A stretch of DNA of 7,776 nt from positions 1 through 7,776 of the forward strand of contig CAISKG010000220.1 in the NCBI GenBank assembly GCA_903885855.1, given 5' to 3'. The notes beneath the pieces are model-generated. The model saw only the letters and a program-made list of their open reading frames with translations, had not been told where the DNA came from and ran no database searches. Each line of letters opens with the position of its first letter. Within the stretch, counting starts at the first letter, position 1. Of this stretch, positions 1-5,584 are shown one piece after another. Made by a program: the position numbers and the translations under genes. The DNA comes from an uncultured Planctomycetaceae bacterium (GTDB lineage: Bacteria; Planctomycetota; Planctomycetia; Pirellulales; UBA1268).

Positions 1-29
1 CGTCGGCGGCGTGCTAGCATGGCCCCGGG

Positions 30-48
30 GGGCGGGGAGGCCCCGCCC
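30..48. repeat. GC-rich perfect hairpin
   Basis: An 8-bp perfect inverted repeat (GGGCGGGG at 30-37, CCCCGCCC at 41-48) encloses a 3-nt loop (AGG). It lies 17 nt beyond the stop codon of the minus-strand reading frame ending at 66, so it could act as a transcription end signal for that strand. No T-tract follows on either strand, so a classical intrinsic terminator is not supported. It may simply be a GC-rich structured spacer. Confidence 0.4.
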
Positions 49-65
49 GCGGAGCTACCGTTACA

Positions 66-386
66 CTACCGGGTAGAGGCGGCTCCGAGAGCACATTCGA
101 CGAGGCTCCCGCGGCAGATGCCCCCGGCGGGAAGCAGGCGGTCGAGCCCCCGGAAGCCGCTGGTGGAGGGGGGGCCCCAGGGGGTCGGCGGAGCCACCAG
201 ACGCGTGAGCCGCTCCCACGGCACGCCATCCCCGCGCTGCGTCATCAGCCCCCCCTCCCGCACTGCTCCGGAACCGTCGTGGAAGCCGGCCGGGGGATCT
301 GCCGCCGGGCCCGTGTCGTGATGCAGCCCGGTGCCGTGATGCAGCCCAGTGTCGTGCACCGTGTCGTGCATGCCGTGCGTCGCCAT
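66..386 (-). pseudogene. Truncated ImuA/RecA-like N-terminal remnant
   Basis: This is a 106-codon minus-strand frame, from ATG at 386-384 to TAG at 68-66. Its first third is low complexity, with His-Asp-Thr-Gly repeats (HDTGLHHGTGLHHDTG). The second half reads WERLTRLVAPP, then GLDRLLPAGG, then CRGSLVE. That matches the pattern seen early in ImuA and other RecA-like mutagenesis proteins (LD-x-LLP-x-GG, then a basic residue, x, G, x-L-x-E), just ahead of the nucleotide-binding core. The frame ends about 10 residues later. ImuA proteins are usually over 200 residues, so the core is missing. The two other minus-strand frames also close, at 61-63 and 14-16, so one nearby frameshift does not restore a long protein inside the window. 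GAGG at 398-395, 8 nt before the ATG, favours this start; an in-frame GTG at 419 lies within the promoter region. I infer a decayed gene. A short functional protein cannot be excluded, and the family call rests on about 30 residues. Confidence 0.45.
313..348. repeat. 18-bp direct repeat, two copies plus degenerate copies
   Basis: Two near-identical 18-bp units abut: 313-330 and 331-348, sharing GTG-[TC]-CGTGATGCAGCCC and differing at two positions. Shorter relatives starting with GTGTCGTGCA follow at 349-360 and 361-374. On the minus strand they code the His/Asp/Thr/Gly-rich start of the 386-66 frame. The unit is a multiple of three, so copy-number changes would not shift that frame. Confidence 0.65.
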
Positions 387-394
387 GGCCCATG

Positions 395-398
395 CCTC
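395..398 (-). promoter_or_regulatory. Shine-Dalgarno of the ImuA-like remnant
   Basis: GAGG on the minus strand (398 to 395) lies 8 nt before the ATG at 386. It sets the choice of that ATG over the upstream in-frame GTG at 419. Confidence 0.5.
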
Positions 399-408
399 GC
401 CAGAAGAA

Positions 409-429
409 TGTATACGCACGTACAGTACG
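409..429. promoter_or_regulatory. Palindromic operator-like element
   Basis: Two overlapping symmetric patterns sit in a noticeably AT-richer patch. CGTACAGTACG (419-429) is a perfect 11-bp palindrome around a central A. TGTA-N8-TACA (409-424) is a dyad shaped like many SOS boxes. The first covers the proposed -10 hexamer of the minus-strand promoter, the usual place for a repressor operator. Because ImuA-type cassettes are commonly under LexA control, a LexA-type operator is a reasonable guess, but I do not know the box of this lineage and no regulator is encoded here. Confidence 0.4.
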
Positions 430-450
430 CATCGGCACGGCCTCGGTCAA
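422..450 (-). promoter_or_regulatory. Sigma70-like promoter for the minus-strand remnant
   Basis: On the minus strand, TTGACC (450-445) is followed after exactly 17 nt by TACTGT (427-422). The -35 matches the consensus at five of six positions. The -10 is weaker but keeps the key first two and last bases. A start site near 415 would give a leader of about 30 nt containing the GAGG ribosome site before the ATG at 386. Hexamers can arise by chance, but the order and spacing of promoter, palindrome, ribosome site and ATG are coherent. Confidence 0.4.
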
Positions 451-642
451 CTCTCCAGCCGCTCCGCGCCCCACGGCACGGCCGCCGCGGCCGGCGGGCC
501 GGAGGGGCGGCCGGTGGGCCGGAGGGGCGAGCCGGCGGGCCGTCGCGGCGGTGGTGTGGCTGACCGGGCGATGCGGTATCTTTCGCCCCGCCTCGACGTC
601 GGATTCCGCTCGGCCTCCGCCCCGCGCCGCCCCCATGCCGTG
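430..642. other. Intergenic region ahead of the caspase-like gene
   Basis: This spacer lies between the minus-strand control region and the plus-strand ATG at 643. It is dominated by GC-rich repeats at 489-541. TATCTT at 577-582 could be a -10 element for the downstream operon, but I find no -35 at the right distance. The caspase-like frame stays open upstream through this region, including an ATG at 571. The residues it would add are Arg/Pro-rich and would bury the signal peptide, so I treat the region as noncoding. Confidence 0.5.
489..541. repeat. 20-bp GC-rich tandem repeat, about 2.6 copies
   Basis: Units at 489-508 and 509-528 are 20 bp long and differ at one position (core GGGCCGGAGGGGC). 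A third, partial, diverged copy starts at 529 (GAGCCGGCGGGCC). The unit is not a multiple of three, and no protein that would use it is evident. Confidence 0.65.
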
Positions 643-1815
643 ATGAACGCCACTCCCTCCCCACGCACCGCCGCCGGGCCACTCGCCCGCCGCCCCCGCC
701 TGACCATCCCCCGCCTGGCGGGCGTCTGCCTGACCGTCGCCGGCGGATGGCTCGCCGGGGCGGCGACGGCGGTGGGGCCCGACGCGGACTTCGCCGCCTT
801 CGCGCGTGACGACGCGCCGCGGATCCGCGCCCTCATCGACGTCGACGACCGCGAATGGCGGCAGATCGAGCCGACCCTCTGGCTCCTCGCCGCGCGCCAC
901 GCCGCCTCCCTCGAGACGCTCGGCGCCGAGGGCCGCATCGCGGCGCTCGGCGACCTGGCCGGCTTCGTGGAGCGCCTCCGCGACGCCCACGCCGAGCAGG
1001 TCGTCCTCGGCGCCGACCGCCGCGTCATCGGCCTCCTCGACCCCGACCGAGGCCTCGACCCGAAGGAGATCACCACCATCGCCGCGGCCTACGGCGCGCC
1101 GGCGGAGGTCTGGAAGCAGGGGCAGGGGGGCCCCACCGGCCCCGACACGAAGGAGGCCACCGCGGAGGGATTCCTCGAGGCGGTCAACCGGGCGGCCCGC
1201 GACGGCCGGCCGACGACGGTGGTGGTCCTCGGCCACGGCCTCAAGGACGAGATCCAGAGCTACTCCATCCCCTGCGCCCGCCTGGCCGCCGCCCTCCTCG
1301 GCGGCGCCGCCAACCGCGTGCCGGAGTCCGGCCCGCCGACGATCGACCTCTCCCACATGGTGATCGTCTGCGACGACTGCTTCAGCGCCGACTTCCTCGA
1401 GAACCTCGGCCAGGCGCTCGAGCGGGGCAGCGCCCGCTCGGGCGCCACGCTCGTGGCCCTCCCCGCCTGCATCGCCGGCACCAACCGCGACCGCTACGGG
1501 ATCGCCGACTTCGGGGAGAAGTTCGTCCCCCACTTCTGGAAGGACGTGATCGAGCTGTACTACGTCCGCCGCCCGCTCCCCGACTCCGTCGCCCTCGTCG
1601 ACTTCTTCGATTCCGTCGACGCGATGATGTACGGCTACGGCCGGGCGCCGATGCTCGAGGGGGGGCGCGTGACGGGCTACCGCCTCGTGAACCCCGACCT
1701 CGTTCAGGATCCGGTGGTGTTCGTGTCGCTCGACGACGACGATCTGGCGGAGCTGCGCCGGATCCTCGGCCTCCCGGCCGACGCCCCCCTCCCGCGCCTC
1801 TTCGACATCGGCTGA
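643..1815 (+). CDS. Secreted protein with caspase-like His/Cys motifs
   Basis: This is a 390-residue protein. The ATG at 643 puts a basic stretch (RRPRLTIPR) and a hydrophobic segment (about residues 27-40, ending GAATA) at the N-terminus, a good signal peptide, so export across the inner membrane is expected. The middle carries two motifs at the ends of hydrophobic strands: VVVLGHG with His198, and VIVCDDC with Cys246 followed by Phe-Ser. A strand ending in GHG, then a strand ending in D-x-C-x-S, is the catalytic pattern of clan CD cysteine peptidases (caspases, metacaspases, legumain). The 48-residue His-Cys spacing fits that fold. The C-terminus is acidic (LDDDD near residue 366). I recognise no named family, and peptidase activity is inference from these motifs. 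No clear ribosome site precedes 643; an ATG at 571 is possible but would bury the signal peptide. The gene leads a two-gene operon with the hydrolase 23 nt downstream. A non-peptidase member of the fold is the main alternative. Confidence 0.7.
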   Translation: MNATPSPRTAAGPLARRPRLTIPRLAGVCLTVAGGWLAGAATAVGPDADFAAFARDDAPRIRALIDVDDREWRQIEPTLWLLAARHAASLETLGAEGRIAALGDLAGFVERLRDAHAEQVVLGADRRVIGLLDPDRGLDPKEITTIAAAYGAPAEVWKQGQGGPTGPDTKEATAEGFLEAVNRAARDGRPTTVVVLGHGLKDEIQSYSIPCARLAAALLGGAANRVPESGPPTIDLSHMVIVCDDCFSADFLENLGQALERGSARSGATLVALPACIAGTNRDRYGIADFGEKFVPHFWKDVIELYYVRRPLPDSVALVDFFDSVDAMMYGYGRAPMLEGGRVTGYRLVNPDLVQDPVVFVSLDDDDLAELRRILGLPADAPLPRLFDIG

Positions 1816-1823
1816 ACGAGCCC

Positions 1824-1830
1824 GAAGGAG
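1824..1830 (+). promoter_or_regulatory. Strong Shine-Dalgarno for the alpha/beta hydrolase
   Basis: GAAGGAG ends 8 nt before the ATG at 1839. It fixes that start and rules out the long upstream in-frame extension, which would overlap the preceding gene. Confidence 0.8.
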
Positions 1831-1838
1831 TTGCCAGC

Positions 1839-2696
1839 ATGCGTCCGTTCCTCGCGCCGGTGCAGGCCGGCTGCCGGTGGTCGCTGCTCGTGGCGGCCTG
1901 CGCCATCGGGGCCGGTGCCGCGGCGGCCGACCTCGACTTCGCCGGCGCCGAGAGCGACCGCTGGCACGGCCACCTCCGCCATCGCTTCCGCTTCGAGGGC
2001 GCCGAGGCGTGGGTGGCGGTGCCCGAGCGACCGCTTCCGGGGAATCCCTGGAGCTGGTGCATGATGTTCCCCGACGCCTTCACGGAACGCTGCGCGGCGC
2101 CGGCGCTGGTGGCGGCAGGTTTCCATCACGCCTTCCTCGACGTCGGCAACACCTTCGGCTGCCCCGCGGCCGTCGCACGGCTGGAGCGGTTCCACGACGA
2201 GCTCGTCCGCCGCGGGCTCGCCCCCAGGCCGGCGCTGATCGGCATCTCGCGCGGCAGCCTCTACGCCCACCGCTTCGCGGCGGAGCACCCCGGGAAGGTG
2301 AGCGTGATCTACGGCGACGCGGGGGTCTGCGACGTGCGCAGCTGGCCGGGGGGGATCGCCGTCGGCCGTGCGGGAAAAGGGAGCCCGGCCGACTGGGCGG
2401 AGATGAAACGGCTCCACGGCTTCGCCGACGACGCGGCGGCACTGGCCTGGAAGGGGAACCCCGTCGACACCCTCGGCCCCCTCGCCGACGCGGGCGTGGC
2501 GCTCGTCCACGTCGTCGGCGACGCCGACGACGTCGTGCCACCGGCCGAGAACGCGCTGGTGGTGGAGGAACGCTACCGGGCCCTCGGCGGGACGATCGAG
2601 GTGATCCACAAGCCGGGCGTCGGCCACCACCCCCACGGCCTCGACGATCCCGCGCCGGTGGTCGCCTTCCTCCTCGAACACGCCGTGCCGCGATGA
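1839..2696 (+). CDS. Secreted alpha/beta hydrolase
   Basis: This is a 285-residue protein with an N-terminal signal peptide: a hydrophobic stretch near residues 15-29 with an Ala-rich end (GAGAAAADL), probably cleaved close to residue 30. The mature part has the alpha/beta hydrolase layout. The nucleophile elbow GISRG carries Ser137. A late strand ends in VVGDADDVVPP, where Asp230 is the likely acid. A C-terminal GVGHHPHGL supplies the catalytic His (His263, 264 or 266). All three catalytic positions are therefore present in the right order, and the length is normal for a single-domain member. The substrate is not readable. Similar secreted hydrolases in planctomycetes are often annotated as esterases or prolyl-oligopeptidase-like proteins, so an ester or carbohydrate-linked acyl group is likely. 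It is the second gene of an operon with the caspase-like protein, and both products would be exported. Confidence 0.85.
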   Translation: MRPFLAPVQAGCRWSLLVAACAIGAGAAAADLDFAGAESDRWHGHLRHRFRFEGAEAWVAVPERPLPGNPWSWCMMFPDAFTERCAAPALVAAGFHHAFLDVGNTFGCPAAVARLERFHDELVRRGLAPRPALIGISRGSLYAHRFAAEHPGKVSVIYGDAGVCDVRSWPGGIAVGRAGKGSPADWAEMKRLHGFADDAAALAWKGNPVDTLGPLADAGVALVHVVGDADDVVPPAENALVVEERYRALGGTIEVIHKPGVGHHPHGLDDPAPVVAFLLEHAVPR

Positions 2697-2699
2697 CGG

Positions 2700-2722
2700 C
2701 CCGCCGGCCGGGCGCCGGCGGG
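2700..2722. terminator. Hairpin between convergent genes
   Basis: An inverted repeat (2700-2708 with 2714-2722; CCCGCCGGC pairs with GCCGGCGGG) forms a 9-bp stem with a 5-nt loop. It fills most of the 31-nt gap between the hydrolase stop on the plus strand and the oxidoreductase stop on the minus strand. It could serve transcripts from both sides. There is no T-tract on either strand, so it is a probable structural or processing end rather than a textbook intrinsic terminator. Confidence 0.5.
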
Positions 2723-2727
2723 GGCGG

Positions 2728-4410
2728 TCAGCCGCGGTAGATGTCGCGGTTCACGTCGGGGGCGATCCCCTCCGGCGTCTCGTCGGAGGCGATGTCGAAC
2801 CACTCCGGCTTGAAGTCGATCCGGGCCCGCGTGGACGGATTCGCCAGGGCGATGTTGCTCACCAGCGCGATCACGGCGTCGGCGATCGCCACCTCCGGCT
2901 TGCAGCGCGGCTGGTTCTCGGGATCGGGGTTGCGGATGCACCAGGCCCAGTGCTCGAGTTCCTCGGTGTAGCCCCGCGACGGCGGGGCCCCCTCGCCGCC
3001 CGGCCCGGCGGCGGCGGCGGTCTTGCTGCCGCCGCTCTCGGTGGTGTCGAGGGTGGGGGCGCCGTCCTTCGCCTTGGCGACGGTGACGCGTGTGTCCTTG
3101 GCGCTGTCCTTGTAGAGCATCACCTCCTGCTCGCGCTCCAGCACCAGCGTGCCCTTGGTGCCCATCACCACCTCGCCGTAGTCGCCGAAGCCGTTGCCGT
3201 TGATCGAGGAGTAGGTGACCACCACCTTCTTGTTCTGGTCCTCCTCGTAGCCCGGGGCGGGGTACTCGTACATGCAGTAGACGTGGTCGTCGATCTCGCG
3301 GTCGGCCGGGAAGATGCTCCGGTTACCCACGGCGGTCACCGTGAGCGGCTTGACCTTCGTGCCGTCGCCCCGCATCGCCGAGACGAAGATCCCGGCGGCG
3401 TCGAGCTGGTGGCTGCCGAGTTCGGCCATCAGGCCGCCGCCGGTGCGGTTCCAGAGGCGCCAGCGGATCAGCTCCTCCAGCGGCGCGCGGGTCGAGCCGT
3501 CGGGGAGCGTCATCGACAGGTAGCCGAACTTCGCCGCGTCGACGTCCTTGTCGAGGATCTGGGCCTCCGCCTGGGCGATCTTCTTCTGCAGGCCGGCGAT
3601 GTCGGCGGGCTTCGCGTTCTCGAGCTCCTTCTTCCAGCCGGCGAGCTTCTTGAGCGAGCCCTCGTCGCCCGGCATGGCGGGCTTCCAGGAATCCTTCCCG
3701 GGGAGATTGCCCCGGTGCCACTGGGCGCGGATGGAGTGGATGTCGCCGAGGAGCTTCGCCTTGCCGATGGTGTGGACGGCGTTGTCGTAGAGGATGCTGT
3801 AGTGGCGCTGATGGCCGGTGGCGAGGATCTTGCCCGTCTCCCGCGACACCCGCGACATCTCCTTGCACTCGTGGATCGAGTGGCCCATCAGCTTCTCGGT
3901 GAGGACGTGCTTCCCGGCCCGCATCGCCTTCACCGCCGCCGGGGCGTGGAGGTGCAGCGGCAGCGCGATCACCACCGCCTCGATGTCGGGATCGGCCAGC
4001 AGCTCCTCGTAGGCGCCGTAAACCTTGACGTTCTTGCGCGCCTCGTCCTCGCTCTTCCAGCCGTACTTCGCCATCAGCCCGGGGCGGGCGGTGTTGGCGC
4101 TGGGGCTCGAGGAGTCGCCATGGAACGCCCGGAAGACGTTGTAGGGGCGGATGTCGGCGATCGCGACCACCTGGAGATAGTCGGGGGTGTGGGCGCCGAG
4201 GAGCACGCTCCCCTCGTCGCCGGTGCCGAGGAAGCCGACGCGGAGCGGATTGCCCACGCTGCGGCCGTAGCCGAAGTAGAGCGAGCCGAGCCCCACGCCC
4301 GAGGCGAGGCCGGCCGCCACGGCGCCGCCGAGGAAATCGCGGCGCGTGATCTCGATCACGTCGCGGAAGTTGTCCTTGCCGATCTGTTTCTGGCCTTCGG
4401 TGAGATTCAT
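2728..4410 (-). CDS. Tat-exported Gfo/Idh/MocA family oxidoreductase
   Basis: This is a 560-residue protein. A twin-arginine signal is clear: TRRDFLGG (Arg23-Arg24), then a small-residue hydrophobic stretch to about residue 47. This predicts export in folded form with the cofactor bound. The Rossmann domain starts at LRVGFLGTGDEG, with the GxGxxG dinucleotide loop at 62-67 and Asp86 (VVAIADI) at the end of the second strand. The family motif HVLTEKL has Lys173, where most members read EKP. The C-terminal domain carries GGGLMAELGSHQLD with His334 and Asp337. At 560 residues it is longer than usual (about 350-450), partly through a Lys/Ala/Glu-rich, coiled-coil-like insert near residues 245-290 and an Ala/Gly-rich stretch near 465-480. 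An NAD(P)-dependent sugar or polyol dehydrogenase role is expected; the substrate is unknown. GAGGTG (4421-4416) lies 5 nt before the ATG. That ATG overlaps the stop of the DoxX-like gene (ATGA), so translation is probably coupled. Confidence 0.92.
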   Translation of the reverse strand: MNLTEGQKQIGKDNFRDVIEITRRDFLGGAVAAGLASGVGLGSLYFGYGRSVGNPLRVGFLGTGDEGSVLLGAHTPDYLQVVAIADIRPYNVFRAFHGDSSSPSANTARPGLMAKYGWKSEDEARKNVKVYGAYEELLADPDIEAVVIALPLHLHAPAAVKAMRAGKHVLTEKLMGHSIHECKEMSRVSRETGKILATGHQRHYSILYDNAVHTIGKAKLLGDIHSIRAQWHRGNLPGKDSWKPAMPGDEGSLKKLAGWKKELENAKPADIAGLQKKIAQAEAQILDKDVDAAKFGYLSMTLPDGSTRAPLEELIRWRLWNRTGGGLMAELGSHQLDAAGIFVSAMRGDGTKVKPLTVTAVGNRSIFPADREIDDHVYCMYEYPAPGYEEDQNKKVVVTYSSINGNGFGDYGEVVMGTKGTLVLEREQEVMLYKDSAKDTRVTVAKAKDGAPTLDTTESGGSKTAAAAGPGGEGAPPSRGYTEELEHWAWCIRNPDPENQPRCKPEVAIADAVIALVSNIALANPSTRARIDFKPEWFDIASDETPEGIAPDVNRDIYRG

Positions 4411-5333
4411 CCGCGCACCTCGGTGGTTGTCCGTCCGCGCCGCCAGGGGCAGCACGACCGCAGGAAATAGTCGAGCCCGCTCCAGCCGCCGACCGGCATG
4501 CAGGCGATGACGAGCAGGGCGGCCAGCTCCACCCACTGGTCGTAGGTGGGGGCGGCGCCGGTGATCCAGAAGGGCTGGGAGGCGACCACGCTGGCGAGGA
4601 AGGCCACGCCCCCCATCGCCATGAACTTCACCAGAAACCCGACCACGAGCGCCGCCCCGATCGTGACCAGCGACCAGGCCACGAACCGGTCGGCCTGCCA
4701 GAGCCGGCTCGGCGGGGTGAGCGCGGCGATCCGCGCCGCCTGCTCGCGCGACAGGGCCGCGTTCCAGTCGGCCGTGAGTTTGTCGGTGATGGCGTCCGCC
4801 TCCCGCATCCAGCCGGCCTGCCGGCCGGCCAGCTCGCGGCGCTGCTTGGCGACGCGGTCGCGGGCGTAGGGGATCTGGGAGGAGGCCGCGAGCCCCTCGG
4901 CGGCGCGGAGCCGGCCGGTCTGGAGCCGGTAGTCGAAGAGATCCTCCCCCCAGGAGGCGACCGCGTCGTCGAGGGCCGTGGCCGCGGCGGCCAGCGCGTC
5001 GCGCGTGCCGGCCTGCTGTTCGGGACCGAGCGGCACGAGTTTCTCGCGGGCGGCGAGGGCCTTTTCCCAGCCCTCCCGCACCGACCGCTTCCAGTCCTCG
5101 GCGGCCTCGGCGAGGTCGCGGCCGTCGACGCGGCCGAGGGTGCCGTTCCAATCGCCCGTCTGCGGCAGCTCGGAGCGGTACCACTCGGCCAGCGGCCCCA
5201 CGGCGGCCCGCCGGAACCCGACACTCGACCACTCCGGGTCGCGCAGGTGCGCGAGCCCCTCGAGGAAGAAGTGCATCCCGACGACGATCCGCAGGAAGGC
5301 CAGGGCCGCCACGGTGAGAACGGTCGTGCGCAT
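4407..5333 (-). CDS. DoxX-like membrane protein with a long helical insert
   Basis: This is a 308-residue membrane protein. The N-terminal segment LAFLRIVVGMHFFLEGLAHL (about residues 11-30) is typical of the DoxX/DoxD group. It is followed by a large hydrophilic, Ala/Glu/Arg/Lys-rich helical region (about 35-212), then three hydrophobic segments near 217-235, 238-255 and 267-285. Ordinary DoxX proteins are four-helix proteins of about 130-170 residues, so here a domain of roughly 170 residues seems to be inserted between the first and second membrane helices. DoxD is the small subunit of a thiosulfate:quinone oxidoreductase, and other DoxX relatives are linked to redox and detoxification; the exact role here is unknown. 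The ATG at 5333 lets the first membrane helix begin at once. An upstream GTG at 5402 would add 23 residues without support. It is the first gene of a two-gene operon, and its stop overlaps the start of the exported oxidoreductase, suggesting a membrane redox partner or anchor for it. Confidence 0.8.
   Translation of the reverse strand: MRTTVLTVAALAFLRIVVGMHFFLEGLAHLRDPEWSSVGFRRAAVGPLAEWYRSELPQTGDWNGTLGRVDGRDLAEAAEDWKRSVREGWEKALAAREKLVPLGPEQQAGTRDALAAAATALDDAVASWGEDLFDYRLQTGRLRAAEGLAASSQIPYARDRVAKQRRELAGRQAGWMREADAITDKLTADWNAALSREQAARIAALTPPSRLWQADRFVAWSLVTIGAALVVGFLVKFMAMGGVAFLASVVASQPFWITGAAPTYDQWVELAALLVIACMPVGGWSGLDYFLRSCCPWRRGRTTTEVRG
4416..4421 (-). promoter_or_regulatory. Shine-Dalgarno of the oxidoreductase, inside the DoxX-like gene
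   Basis: GAGGTG on the minus strand lies 5 nt before the oxidoreductase ATG, within the last codons of the DoxX-like gene. Together with the ATGA overlap it supports reinitiation or coupled translation. Confidence 0.55.
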
Positions 5334-5584
5334 CGGGTCGCCTGCTGCCCCTTGGAAACGTCCCAAACCCCCATTGAACCACGAACCCGCCCGGGGAAAC
5401 AACTTCCGCCAAGGGCCCGTCCCCTCCCCCGCCGCCGCGGGTGGCGCAGGGGTGTGGCCGGCGCCGGGCGTCGGCCCGCCGCGACGCGGCGGCAGGCTGG
5501 AAATCGGCCACTCCGGGGGCGAAGCCTCCCCCGCCCGCGCCGACGCCCTTGCCCCCCCGCGGTGCGCCGTGGCACAACGCCCCC
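5334..5584. other. Divergent intergenic region
   Basis: This 251-bp spacer between two outward-facing genes must hold promoters for both. Toward the DoxX-like gene, an AT-richer patch contains, on the minus strand, TTGTTT (about 5404-5399), 18 nt, then TTCAAT (about 5380-5375), a weak sigma70-like pair. Toward the dehydrogenase the sequence is C-rich (runs such as GCCCCCCCG), with no convincing promoter and no Shine-Dalgarno. The plus frame is open through part of it, but the Pro/Arg/Ala-rich residues it would add precede the natural family start, so it is treated as noncoding. Confidence 0.4.

Noticed and set aside
61..1533. 490-codon minus-strand open frame opposite the caspase-like gene
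   Set aside because: It is an antisense shadow produced by high GC. Its translation is Arg/Gly/Ala/Val-rich without motifs, while the plus strand shows a signal peptide and clear motifs.
855..1838. In-frame upstream extension of the alpha/beta hydrolase
   Set aside because: The added residues are Arg/Pro-rich, overlap the preceding gene, and lie before a strong Shine-Dalgarno and signal peptide at 1839.
2950..4470. 506-codon plus-strand frame opposite the oxidoreductase
   Set aside because: Antisense shadow with repetitive Leu/Val/Gly/Ala/Asp composition and no domain motifs.
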